From: Chlamydiota bacterium
GTDB taxonomy: Bacteria > Chlamydiota > Chlamydiia > Chlamydiales > SLFE01
NCBI GenBank assembly: GCA_011065065.1
Contig: JAAKFL010000028.1
Span: forward strand, 1 to 14,330
Direction of reading: 5' to 3'
Length of the DNA: 14,330 nucleotides
Of this stretch, positions 1-7,384 are shown piece by piece. The notes under the pieces are model-generated. The model did no database searches. It had not been told where the DNA came from and saw only the letters and a list, made by a program, of their open reading frames with translations. Within the stretch, counting starts at the first letter, position 1. Each line of letters opens with the position of its first letter. A program made the position numbers and the translations under genes.

Positions 1-8
1 TCACGAAG

Positions 9-2543
9 TCACGACTTGCTCGCTGTCTTCTTAGTCGTCTTCCGCTTTTTCTTAGGGGGTTTTTCTTCCTGGATTATTTCAAAGACCAGCTTATCGTCCC
101 CTACAGTCACCAAAAAGTTCTGTGACTCATCAGGATGAGTCAATATCTCATCCGTCAATGGATCAACAAGAAACTCTTCAATTTTCCGACGTAAAGGTCG
201 AGCTCCCATTTCAGGCTGGAATCCTTTTTCGATCAGGAAGTCCTTCGCTTTTTCGTCTAAGGTCACTTCGATATCTCGCCCTTTTAGACGATCCAACACT
301 TTCTTGACCTCGATCTCCAAAACCGCTTTGAGATTTTCTTTATCCAATTGATGGAAAATTACAAGGCCATCCAATCGATTGATGAATTCAGGTTTTAATT
401 TCTTATTCACCTCAGACATAATCTTTTCGCGAATGGTCTCATCATCCATGATGTGATCGGCCATTCCAAATCCAATTTCCGTCTGCTTTTTGATGAGATC
501 AGCACCGATATTCGATGTGATGATGACGATGGTGTTTCGGAAATCAACTTTCCGACCCTGTGCATCTGTCAGCCGACCTTCTTCAAGGATTTGAAGGAGC
601 ATATTCATCACGTCAGGATGCGCTTTTTCAATTTCATCAAAGAGAACTACCGAATAGGGTCGCATACGGACACGCTCGGTCAACTGTCCTCCTTCTTCAT
701 GCCCGACGTATCCCGGAGGAGATCCAGTCATCCTGGAAACGGCAAATTTCTCCATATATTCCGACATATCCATTTGGATCAAGGCATCTTCACCACCGAA
801 CATATTCCGAGCAAGAAGCCTTGCCAGAAGTGTCTTACCCACTCCAGTGGGACCAAGGAACATGAAAGCTCCGATTGGACGATCCGGATCTTTAATTCCT
901 GCCCGACTTCGGCGAATGGAACGGCAAACAATTCCTATGGCTTCTTCTTGACCAATGATCTCACGACGAAGATCCTCCTGCATATGAAGAACCTTTTTCG
1001 TCTCCCCTTCTGTCAGTCTGTAAAGAGGAATACGCGTTTGCTTTGCGATCACCTCGGCAATCTCATCCGCATCGACAACAACGCTTTGTTCCTCTTTCGA
1101 GCTTTCCCATTCTGTCCGTATCCCCTCAAGCTCTTCACGCAGCGATTTTTCCTTATCTCGAAGCTTGGCAGCTTTTTCATATTCTTGCTTACTAATCGCA
1201 TCGTCTTTTGCCATACGAGTTTCTTCAATTTTGGCCTCAAACTTCCCAATCTCTTCTGGCTGATCCATGACAGCCAAGCGTGACTTTGCGCCTGCTTCAT
1301 CAATCAAATCAATCGCTTTATCGGGTAAGAAACGGCCAGATATATACCGATCGCTTAAACGTGATGCAGCCTCCAAAGATTCATTTGTATAAATACAGTG
1401 GTGGTGCTCTTCGTACTTTTCCTTTAATCCTCCGAGTATCTGTATGGTCTCATCAACTGTATTTGGAGTAACTAGTATTTGCTGAAATCGTCTTTCTAAT
1501 GCGCCATCTTTTTCAATGTGCTTACGGTATTCATCAGATGTTGTGGCTCCAATACATTGGATTTCTCCGCGTGATAACGGAGGCTTCAAAATATTGGAAG
1601 CATCGATCGCCCCTTCGGCGGCTCCCGCTCCCACAATGGTATGGAGTTCATCGATGAAAAGGAGGATATTCCCATTCTTTTTGATTTCATCCATGACCGC
1701 TTTAATCCGTTCCTCAAACTGACCACGGTATTTAGTTCCGGCGATCATCAAAGGAAGATCTAAAGTAATCAAGTGCTTTTTGCGTAAGTTATCAGGTACA
1801 TCTCCCCTCACAATCGCTTGAGCCAAACCTTCCACAATCGCGGATTTCCCAACACCTGCCTCTCCAACCAACACAGGGTTATTTTTTTGACGGCGACAAA
1901 GGATGAGAATCAACCGCTCGATTTCATCAGCACGACCAATCACGGGGTCCATTTTCCCTTCGCGGCAACGTTCTGTTAAATCGTATCCATAAGCCTTTAA
2001 CGCAGGCATCTTATCCGAAATGGATTTTGTCCCTTTCTCAAATTGTCCCTTTGCTCCTGGACCAGCACCGACTGGGGGAGCTCCTGTGGGAGGAAGCTGA
2101 AGATTAAATGTTTCTAGCTCTTTAAGAACTTCCTTGCGAACCTCTTTGAGATTCACATTCAAGTTTTCAAGAACTTGAGCAGCCACACCATCTGTCTGAC
2201 GGAGAAGTCCTAAAAGGAGATGTTCCGTGCCCACGTAATTATGGCTCAGATTAGCCGCCTCTTCATTCGCATATTCGAAGACTTTCTTCACCTTTCCTGT
2301 AAGAGCGGGATCTCCGTAAACTTGAATCTCCGGGCCAAACCCGACAAGTTTTTCAACCTCTGCTCGTACCGTTTCGAAATCGATATTGAGGTTACGGAGG
2401 ACATTAACGGCAACACCCTGTCCCAATTTTAACAAACCCAACAAAACGTGTTCAGTGCCTAAATAATTGTGATTGAGCCTCTGGGCCTCTTTTTTTGCTA
2501 ACTTGATGACCTGTTTTGCTCGATTTGTGAATTTGTCAAACAT
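9..2543 (-). CDS. clpC: ATP-dependent Clp protease ATPase subunit ClpC
   Basis: Complete 844-aa class I Hsp100 unfoldase, expected to use ATP to unfold proteins and thread them into the ClpP protease in the cytoplasm. Two Clp N-repeats span about residues 1-145 (paired motifs NHNYLGTEH and SHNYVGTEH). The first AAA+ module has Walker A GEAGVGKS (227-234), Walker B LLFIDE (294-299) and arginines at 351-352. A UVR-like coiled-coil middle domain spans about 435-480. The second module has Walker A GPTGVGKT (564-571), Walker B VVLFDE (632-637) and sensor-2 GARPLRR (780-786). IGF at 690-692 matches the ClpP-docking loop, so a ClpP partner is expected. The C-terminus is an unusual lysine-rich tail (about 828-844). 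The ATG follows an AAGAGAG ribosome site by 6 nt. Length and sequence fit chlamydial ClpC. The gene has no operon partner in view. Confidence 0.97.
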   Translation of the reverse strand: MFDKFTNRAKQVIKLAKKEAQRLNHNYLGTEHVLLGLLKLGQGVAVNVLRNLNIDFETVRAEVEKLVGFGPEIQVYGDPALTGKVKKVFEYANEEAANLSHNYVGTEHLLLGLLRQTDGVAAQVLENLNVNLKEVRKEVLKELETFNLQLPPTGAPPVGAGPGAKGQFEKGTKSISDKMPALKAYGYDLTERCREGKMDPVIGRADEIERLILILCRRQKNNPVLVGEAGVGKSAIVEGLAQAIVRGDVPDNLRKKHLITLDLPLMIAGTKYRGQFEERIKAVMDEIKKNGNILLFIDELHTIVGAGAAEGAIDASNILKPPLSRGEIQCIGATTSDEYRKHIEKDGALERRFQQILVTPNTVDETIQILGGLKEKYEEHHHCIYTNESLEAASRLSDRYISGRFLPDKAIDLIDEAGAKSRLAVMDQPEEIGKFEAKIEETRMAKDDAISKQEYEKAAKLRDKEKSLREELEGIRTEWESSKEEQSVVVDADEIAEVIAKQTRIPLYRLTEGETKKVLHMQEDLRREIIGQEEAIGIVCRSIRRSRAGIKDPDRPIGAFMFLGPTGVGKTLLARLLARNMFGGEDALIQMDMSEYMEKFAVSRMTGSPPGYVGHEEGGQLTERVRMRPYSVVLFDEIEKAHPDVMNMLLQILEEGRLTDAQGRKVDFRNTIVIITSNIGADLIKKQTEIGFGMADHIMDDETIREKIMSEVNKKLKPEFINRLDGLVIFHQLDKENLKAVLEIEVKKVLDRLKGRDIEVTLDEKAKDFLIEKGFQPEMGARPLRRKIEEFLVDPLTDEILTHPDESQNFLVTVGDDKLVFEIIQEEKPPKKKRKTTKKTASKS

Positions 2544-2549
2544 ATAATA

Positions 2550-2556
2550 CTCTCTT
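2550..2556 (-). promoter_or_regulatory. Ribosome binding site of clpC
   Basis: On the minus strand AAGAGAG lies 6 nt before the ATG at 2543 and supports that start. Confidence 0.6.
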
Positions 2557-2561
2557 TTTTA

Positions 2562-2577
2562 ATAGGACTGCTCCTAT
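2562..2577. promoter_or_regulatory. Palindrome at the predicted clpC transcription start
   Basis: ATAGGA, a 4-nt spacer and TCCTAT form a perfect inverted repeat at the predicted first bases of the clpC transcript. It could be an operator or a 5' hairpin. It matches no operator I recognise, and a 6-bp arm can arise by chance. Confidence 0.3.
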
Positions 2578-2583
2578 ATCTTA

Positions 2584-2613
2584 ATTGTAGAACGTGGCTG
2601 TTTTTTAGCGCAA
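2584..2613 (-). promoter_or_regulatory. Putative sigma-70-type promoter of clpC
   Basis: On the minus strand a weak -35 element, TTGCGC (2608-2613), is separated by 18 nt from a good -10 element, TACAAT (2584-2589). Transcription would start near 2577, giving a leader of about 34 nt. This comes from motif matching by eye. No CIRCE element or CtsR box was seen nearby. Confidence 0.4.
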
Positions 2614-2694
2614 ATGAAAGAAAAAATAACTTAAAAGGCTGGTTTAGAGCTTTTTTAGGGCAGAAGGTCCTTAGAGTTAGCGTGATTTAGGTAT

Positions 2695-2923
2695 TTTAGC
2701 CACAGATGAACACAGATGGCCGCGGATTTTTTTTTAACGCAAAGGGGCAAAGACACAAAGACGCAAAGATTTAGGTATCACATTATGATCGCAACGCCAT
2801 CTGCGTCAAAAAAGCGCATGGACCTCTGGTCCAAGCCTATCATGAACTTCTTTGCGGCTTTGTGTCTTTGCCCCTTTGCGTTAAAAAAAAATCCGCGACC
2901 ATCTGTGTTCATCTGCGGCTAAA
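2695..2923. repeat. Large inverted repeat with 75-bp arms
   Basis: The left arm (2695-2769) and right arm (2849-2923) are reverse complements with only 3 mismatches by eye, around a 79-nt centre. Each arm carries CACAGATG twice with a 10-bp period, a run of nine T (or A), and four CAAAG units exactly 8 bp apart (starts 2740, 2748, 2756, 2764 in the left arm). The centre has a smaller perfect hairpin, TGGACC-TCT-GGTCCA (2819-2833). The right arm ends 9 bp beyond the hemY stop codon, so any read-through RNA from hemY would fold into a very stable hairpin. It may be a non-autonomous mobile repeat. The short open frame inside it (2716-2922) is a by-product of the repeat. Nothing else is recognised between 2614 and 2694. 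Confidence 0.9.
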
Positions 2924-2932
2924 TCCTTCGCG

Positions 2933-4279
2933 CTAAAAATGGTGAGTTTCCACAAGTTTCTTAGCATTAAGAATGCAGTCATTCACTGAGACTCCGTAAA
3001 AACAATTTCCTGTGAAATGAAAATTTGATGAAAGAGCTGCAATTTTTGTCTCGATTTCTCGCACTCGTTCACTATGACCCACAATATATTGAGGAATTGC
3101 TTGATGAGCTATGGAAACCTCCACACAATCTGGAGTTTCAGTAATTCCAAGGTGAGAGTTGAGAGCGTTCAAAGACATGGTGAGAAAATCTTCTTCTGAA
3201 GTGTGTTCAAAATTTTGCATGTGAGATCCGCCAATCATCACTGTCAATCTCGTCTGATCAGTGTGTTGGTTTTGCGTTGGAAAAGCACTTGAATCCCAAA
3301 CCATTCCCAAAATTTCTTCTTTTTCAGATGAGGGAATGAGATAGCCAAATCCTTCTTTTTTGAGCACGGGTTGATTGTAACCAATGTTCACGACAGCGAG
3401 AGATGTCATGGGGATATCATGAAGCAATTGTGCTATTGAGGGATCGTGGGCTTTCATCAAATGACCAAGAGCTTGAGAAGGTAGAGCCGAAATGACATGA
3501 TCTGCGATGAAAGTTTCATTTTCTGTTTCGATATGAATTTGTTTGTCGAAAATGAGACTGGTGACAGAACAGGAAAGTTTAATTTCAATATCCAGATGTT
3601 CAACGAGTTTTACTATAAGCTCTTGCAGGCCATTCTGAAGCGTATAGAGACTGGATTTTTTCGCTTCACAAATAAAAGGATTGGACTCTGGAATGCGTTT
3701 TTTTTGAGACAACATCCCTTTGGTTAATGAACCGTGGTCTTTTTCATACTGATAGATTTTTGGAAAGCATGATTTCATTGAAAGTTGATGAATGTTCCCC
3801 GCATAGATTCCCGATGTCATCGGATCTAATAAGGTGTCGGCAACTTTTGGATTCAATCTGCGAGAAATGAATTCGTATATCGATTCATCATTTTTGGGAG
3901 AAGTTTTCTTTGTCCACTCTGTGATCAGGGACGTTAATATTGGCCAAAGCCATGGTGAAGTGATCAGGTCTTTTAAGGAACTGGGAAGCTTTCTTAAGGT
4001 TTGATTTAGGTAAAGATACCTTTGATGGGCCGCTTTCTTTCCAGGAACCACTTGGTCTTGTAGTCCGAGATGTTGAATCAAACGAAGGGTCTCTTCACCG
4101 CCATGCGGACGGATACTGCGAGGCCCCCTTTCAAAAAAGAAATCGTGTTCGTTCACGGATTGAATCCGACCACCCAAGCGAGGTGTTTTTTCAATAAGAA
4201 TGATTTTAGCATTTGTTTTTTGCCGCAGATACCAAGCTGTTGAGAGACCTGAAATCCCTCCTCCAAGAATCACAATCAT
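2933..4279 (-). CDS. hemY: Oxygen-dependent protoporphyrinogen oxidase, HemY/PPOX type
   Basis: A 448-aa FAD enzyme that oxidises protoporphyrinogen IX to protoporphyrin IX, the next-to-last step of haem synthesis; this family is usually associated with the membrane. The N-terminal Rossmann motif is GGGISG (6-11), with E30 at the end of the second strand placed to bind the FAD ribose and the following LGGR (35-38). DPMTSGIYAGN (152-162) and the C-terminal FAD segment HFTGNCFYGVSVNDCI (421-436) are typical of PPOX. Length is normal for the family. Chlamydial annotations call this gene hemG, although it is not related to the flavodoxin-like HemG of E. coli. The start is well fixed: an in-frame TAA lies four codons upstream. 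No ribosome binding site is visible, which fits a leaderless transcript. It is divergent from pelD and separated from hemE and hemF by the Pel operon. Confidence 0.93.
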   Translation of the reverse strand: MIVILGGGISGLSTAWYLRQKTNAKIILIEKTPRLGGRIQSVNEHDFFFERGPRSIRPHGGEETLRLIQHLGLQDQVVPGKKAAHQRYLYLNQTLRKLPSSLKDLITSPWLWPILTSLITEWTKKTSPKNDESIYEFISRRLNPKVADTLLDPMTSGIYAGNIHQLSMKSCFPKIYQYEKDHGSLTKGMLSQKKRIPESNPFICEAKKSSLYTLQNGLQELIVKLVEHLDIEIKLSCSVTSLIFDKQIHIETENETFIADHVISALPSQALGHLMKAHDPSIAQLLHDIPMTSLAVVNIGYNQPVLKKEGFGYLIPSSEKEEILGMVWDSSAFPTQNQHTDQTRLTVMIGGSHMQNFEHTSEEDFLTMSLNALNSHLGITETPDCVEVSIAHQAIPQYIVGHSERVREIETKIAALSSNFHFTGNCFYGVSVNDCILNAKKLVETHHF

Positions 4280-4285
4280 GCTGAA

Positions 4286-4314
4286 ATGTTAGAGTGAGAT
4301 GAGATTGAAATCAA
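4286..4314 (-). promoter_or_regulatory. Putative hemY promoter, possibly giving a leaderless mRNA
   Basis: On the minus strand TTGATT (4309-4314), a 17-nt spacer and TAACAT (4286-4291) resemble a sigma-70 promoter, four of six matches in each box. The -10 box ends only 6 nt before the hemY ATG, so transcription would start at or next to the start codon. This agrees with the absence of a ribosome binding site. Confidence 0.35.
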
Positions 4315-4322
4315 GAATCTTC

Positions 4323-4568
4323 GATCAGCAATTCCCGCTGGAAAATTTGTTGATAAAATATAATTTCACCACAGAGGTCTCAGAGAACACAGAGAAAGAA
4401 ATGGTGCAATCATATTCATAGGTAACACTTAGTTCATAGACATGGGTAACACTTTTTCCATCTAGTTCACTGCGACCTCTGTGGTGATTTATATGCAAAA
4501 GTCTACGAGAAACCTATTTTCATGTAATTGATAATCAAAAAGATATGGTTCAGCGGGAACTTCTGATC
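4323..4568. repeat. Nested inverted repeats, MITE-like or IS remnant
   Basis: Outer arms 4323-4340 and 4551-4568 match at 16 of 18 positions as reverse complements (core TTCCCGCTG / CAGCGGGAA). Inside them a second pair, 4366-4388 and 4465-4487, matches at 21 of 23 positions (core TCACCACAGAGGTC). The centre holds two direct copies of GGTAACACTT (4421-4430 and 4445-4454), 24 bp apart, each preceded by similar CATAG or CATGG bases. Paired repeats of this type occur at the ends of some insertion sequences. No transposase is present. The left inner arm continues into CACAGAG units that resemble the repeat at 14219. The nested layout suggests a short mobile element, or one inserted into another. 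Confidence 0.6.
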
Positions 4569-4880
4569 TTCGATATATTTTTAGAGATTAAAATCCTCTC
4601 TAACTCGACTTTGTACAATTTAATCTTAAATTACAAATTAATCAATTTTTAAATAAAATTTATTTTAAAGATAAATAATGGGTTATAAATTTATATTTTA
4701 AAAAAAAATAGTTAATATAATTTTATATTAAAAAGTTTCCCAATTTTAGTGTTTTTAGAGAATTTGAGTCAAAAATTGATGGCAAATTTCTATCTAAATT
4801 CAGATTTAGTCGAATTTTTGATCATTTTTAAAGAAAAAAATATGGCATTAATATCGCATCAACGGTATTTAGTGTATTTA
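4569..4880. other. AT-rich non-coding spacer upstream of pelD
   Basis: No gene is recognised here. From about 4610 to 4745 the DNA is almost all A and T, with near-palindromic tracts. Further on are a small inverted repeat CTAAAT-TCAG-ATTTAG (4793-4808) and a wider pair TCAAAAATT (4769-4777) / AATTTTTGA (4813-4821). The pelD promoter must lie in this spacer, but I found no convincing -35/-10 pair. TTGATC followed 17 nt later by TATGGC is the best weak match. Confidence 0.5.
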
Positions 4881-4919
4881 ATGGAATGGATGTTCACAAA
4901 TAGAGGGAATTTGTTGTGA
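4881..4919 (+). other. Possible 12-codon leader reading frame overlapping the pelD start
   Basis: ATG at 4881 opens a 12-codon frame (MEWMFTNRGNLL) ending in TGA at 4917-4919, which overlaps the pelD GTG as GTGA. Such an overlap allows translational coupling. No ribosome site precedes the ATG, so it may be chance. Confidence 0.25.
4902..4908 (+). promoter_or_regulatory. Ribosome binding site of pelD
   Basis: AGAGGGA lies 7 nt before GTG 4916 and is the main reason for choosing this non-ATG start. Confidence 0.6.
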
Positions 4920-6292
4920 TCGAAGAATCAGTAATCAAGGAAGAAGCTCGGAAATTTCTTGGAATCAGAGTCTCAGCAATTGTTGAAGTGCTCGTATTTT
5001 TAGCCTTCATGATGTTCATTGACTATGTCTTTGGATCGGGAAACCGTTTTCAAGGCACAAGCCCCCACCCTTTCTGGATCATCATATTGATCGTGTCGGT
5101 TCAATATGGAACCATTGAAGGGATCATGGCTGCGGCGCTCAGTACCCTCGCACTATATGCGGGGAACATTCCAGAAATCCAATTTAATGAATCGTTATTC
5201 CAGTACAATTCTCGTTTAGCAATGACTCCGACATTGTGGTTTATCGCTGCGGTTGTCATCGGGGAAATGCACATGCGGGTGATTGGTGATCGCAAGAAGT
5301 ACCGGGAACTTGCGATTGCGGCTCAGGAGGAATCCAACAAAACAGCTGAATCCTATGAGGTTTTGAAGGAGAAGAAGGAACATCTTGAGATTCGTTTGGT
5401 TTCACAAATGAGAAGTTTTACCTATTCATTAAAATCTCTTCGTGGGATGGAATCGATGAGCCCTGGTCAAATATTCCTTTCTTTAACTGATATGGTGAAA
5501 GAGATCGTTGGGCCGAAGAAATTTTCTGTGTATACGTTTTCTGACAATGGGTTTGAAGTGATGCTTTCTGAAGGATGGGAAGAAGACGAACCCTTTAAGC
5601 GACGATTTCTGAATAAAGATCCTCTGTACCGTGAAATTACCACAGGGAAGAGGTTATTGAGTGTGGTGAATCCTGAGGATGAAGTGATTTTTGAAGGTGA
5701 GGGATTAATTGCAGCTCCGATATTGGACACACAGAGCGGTCAAATTTATGGTATGTTGAAGATTGAGGATATTGAATTTCACGATTTGAACATCAGTAAT
5801 TTTTGGGTAATTGAGACGCTCACAGAGTTGGTGGGAACAGCTTTTTCGAATGCTCAGAAATACGACCTCTTATTTCGACACTCGATTTATTCTTCTTGGG
5901 AAGAAAATATCTATTCGTTCTTTATGTATAATCTTCAAAAGGAGAATTTGGCAAATCTTATGACTGAGGCCAAGGTTCCGATGTCAGAAATTGACATTGA
6001 GCTCAAGAGCGGCCAAGAAGAATTACGTAAAGAGCTAACCAGTGTTCGTTCTGCACTCGAGTTTATTCTGCGAAAATCTATTGTGAAAAATGAAACTGTC
6101 TATCAGATGGGTCGTGACGAGTTGCATTACAGGGTCCTTCTTCCTTTCGCATCTTTAGATGATGCGAAAAAGGAACTGAAAAAGATTGAACAGTCCATTT
6201 CAGAACATCCCGACATAAAAGATTACAAATTATCCATCAATGCTAACGAATTGGATTGTAAAGCACTTGCAAAAGCAAAGAGTGAGTCTTAA
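4916..6292 (+). CDS. pelD: Pel polysaccharide inner-membrane regulator PelD
   Basis: A 458-aa protein with the PelD layout: about four membrane helices in residues 20-118, a coiled-coil linker (about 125-165), a GAF domain (about 175-315) and a degenerate GGDEF domain (about 330-445). In Pseudomonas PelD, the degenerate GGDEF domain binds c-di-GMP through an RxxD site and switches on Pel synthesis within the PelDEFG complex. Here the GGDEF position reads GRDEL (399-403), so cyclase activity is unlikely. The place of RxxD, nine residues upstream, reads VKNE (390-393), without the Arg or Asp. Dinucleotide control may therefore be lost or changed. The start is GTG. It is first in the operon, 3 nt before pelE. 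The family call rests on architecture plus the adjoining pelE, pelF and pelG. Confidence 0.88.
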   Translation: MIEESVIKEEARKFLGIRVSAIVEVLVFLAFMMFIDYVFGSGNRFQGTSPHPFWIIILIVSVQYGTIEGIMAAALSTLALYAGNIPEIQFNESLFQYNSRLAMTPTLWFIAAVVIGEMHMRVIGDRKKYRELAIAAQEESNKTAESYEVLKEKKEHLEIRLVSQMRSFTYSLKSLRGMESMSPGQIFLSLTDMVKEIVGPKKFSVYTFSDNGFEVMLSEGWEEDEPFKRRFLNKDPLYREITTGKRLLSVVNPEDEVIFEGEGLIAAPILDTQSGQIYGMLKIEDIEFHDLNISNFWVIETLTELVGTAFSNAQKYDLLFRHSIYSSWEENIYSFFMYNLQKENLANLMTEAKVPMSEIDIELKSGQEELRKELTSVRSALEFILRKSIVKNETVYQMGRDELHYRVLLPFASLDDAKKELKKIEQSISEHPDIKDYKLSINANELDCKALAKAKSES

Positions 6293-6295
6293 GTC

Positions 6296-7384
6296 ATGGA
6301 AAAAAAAGGACATTATTTACAACATTTTGGCACTTCTTTCGTCATGACTTTGGTGATTTTCATTGTCGAATTTTACATTTGGAAAGAAGCTTTAAATGGG
6401 AATATTTCTATTGCTGCAGCAGTGGGTTCTCATTTGATCATTTCTGCCATCTGTATTTTTCTTCTCTTACGTGGATGGGGTGGACGCTACACTTATCTCA
6501 TCGCATTGCTAGTTGGATTAATGGGGCCTTTTGGCGCAGGAATGGGGTTAGTGGTTCTCGGGCTGTATGTCTTAGATACCTTTTTCGTTGACTCGGCATC
6601 GAATCTCATTAAAGAATTGATGCCGAAAATGGAGAAATCGAAGAGTGAAGCTCTTTATGACCGTATTCAATCCGGGATGGAATCCCCTGAAGTGGATGTC
6701 GAGGTCACTCCACTTAAAGATATTATGAAAATGGGAACTCGAAAACAGAAGCTTGTTGCGATTGAGAAGGTGCTTCAGTACTACCACCCAGAATTCATTC
6801 CGGCCCTCAAGATGGCCATTGTGGATGAAGATAACTCAGTGCGAGTATTAGCCGCAACAGCGATTTCAAGTTTGGAAGATCATTTTCACAAAAGATTTAT
6901 TGAGCTTGAAGCAGATTGTCTGCATCTTCCGGATGATCCGGAAACCATTTTAAGATTTGCAGATCATTGTTTTGAATATGCGAAGTTTGATATTTTTGAA
7001 GAAGGACGCTTAAAAGCGATCAGAGAAATCGCCATCGAGAAATATAAAGAGTATCTTAATTTAAGACCCGAAGATAAACATATCTTTTTTCAGTTAGGAT
7101 CGCTCTATTTCAATAATGGAAACTATGAATTAGCCCAGGAAACCATTGAATCCTTAACAAAGCAACCTGAAACATTTACACAAGACGTTTATCTCAAGCT
7201 CATGGACATTTACTTCCATGGCAAAGACTTTTTCAAAATGCACAAACTCACGAACGATAATTACACCTTTTTAACCAGCATGATCAGTGAAGAAGGTTAT
7301 CATAATTTTGATGATATCCTCTTTTCATGGGGAAGTGCGGACTTTGCAGTGAATTTAGAAGGGGCAGGAGATGCAAGAAGCTGA
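6296..7384 (+). CDS. pelE: Pel polysaccharide inner-membrane protein PelE
   Basis: A 362-aa protein with hydrophobic helices at about 11-30, 38-58 and 66-95, followed by a soluble helical region. Residues about 145-195 look like a HEAT-type repeat pair (VAIEKVL, then VRVLAATAISSL). Residues about 245-310 resemble TPR units (IFFQLGSLYFNNGNYELAQETIE). PelE in known systems is a membrane-anchored TPR protein that binds PelD and helps assemble the PelDEFG complex. Sequence conservation in PelE is low, so the call depends on architecture and on its position between pelD and pelF. At 362 aa it is somewhat longer than the roughly 330-aa Pseudomonas protein. The start is 3 nt after pelD, with only a weak ribosome site, suggesting translational coupling. 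Its 3' end overlaps pelF by 14 nt. Confidence 0.8.
   Translation: MEKKGHYLQHFGTSFVMTLVIFIVEFYIWKEALNGNISIAAAVGSHLIISAICIFLLLRGWGGRYTYLIALLVGLMGPFGAGMGLVVLGLYVLDTFFVDSASNLIKELMPKMEKSKSEALYDRIQSGMESPEVDVEVTPLKDIMKMGTRKQKLVAIEKVLQYYHPEFIPALKMAIVDEDNSVRVLAATAISSLEDHFHKRFIELEADCLHLPDDPETILRFADHCFEYAKFDIFEEGRLKAIREIAIEKYKEYLNLRPEDKHIFFQLGSLYFNNGNYELAQETIESLTKQPETFTQDVYLKLMDIYFHGKDFFKMHKLTNDNYTFLTSMISEEGYHNFDDILFSWGSADFAVNLEGAGDARS
7357..7364 (+). promoter_or_regulatory. Ribosome binding site of pelF inside pelE
   Basis: AGAAGGGG lies 6 nt before ATG 7371. It supports a pelF start that overlaps the end of pelE. Confidence 0.5.

Noticed and set aside
453..1283. 276-codon open frame antisense to clpC
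   Set aside because: It is a shadow of the conserved clpC coding sequence, with no ribosome site and no recognisable protein features.
2544..2640. CIRCE or CtsR operator upstream of clpC
   Set aside because: Neither the TTAGCACTC/GAGTGCTAA pair nor tandem GGTCAAA motifs were found.
2716..2922. 68-codon open frame on the plus strand between clpC and hemY
   Set aside because: It runs through both arms of the large inverted repeat, has no ribosome site, and its composition is explained by the repeat.
2695..2923. CRISPR array from the phased CAAAG and CACAGATG units
   Set aside because: Units are 5-8 bp with 2-3-bp gaps and are arranged as an inverted repeat. There are no spacers and no cas genes.
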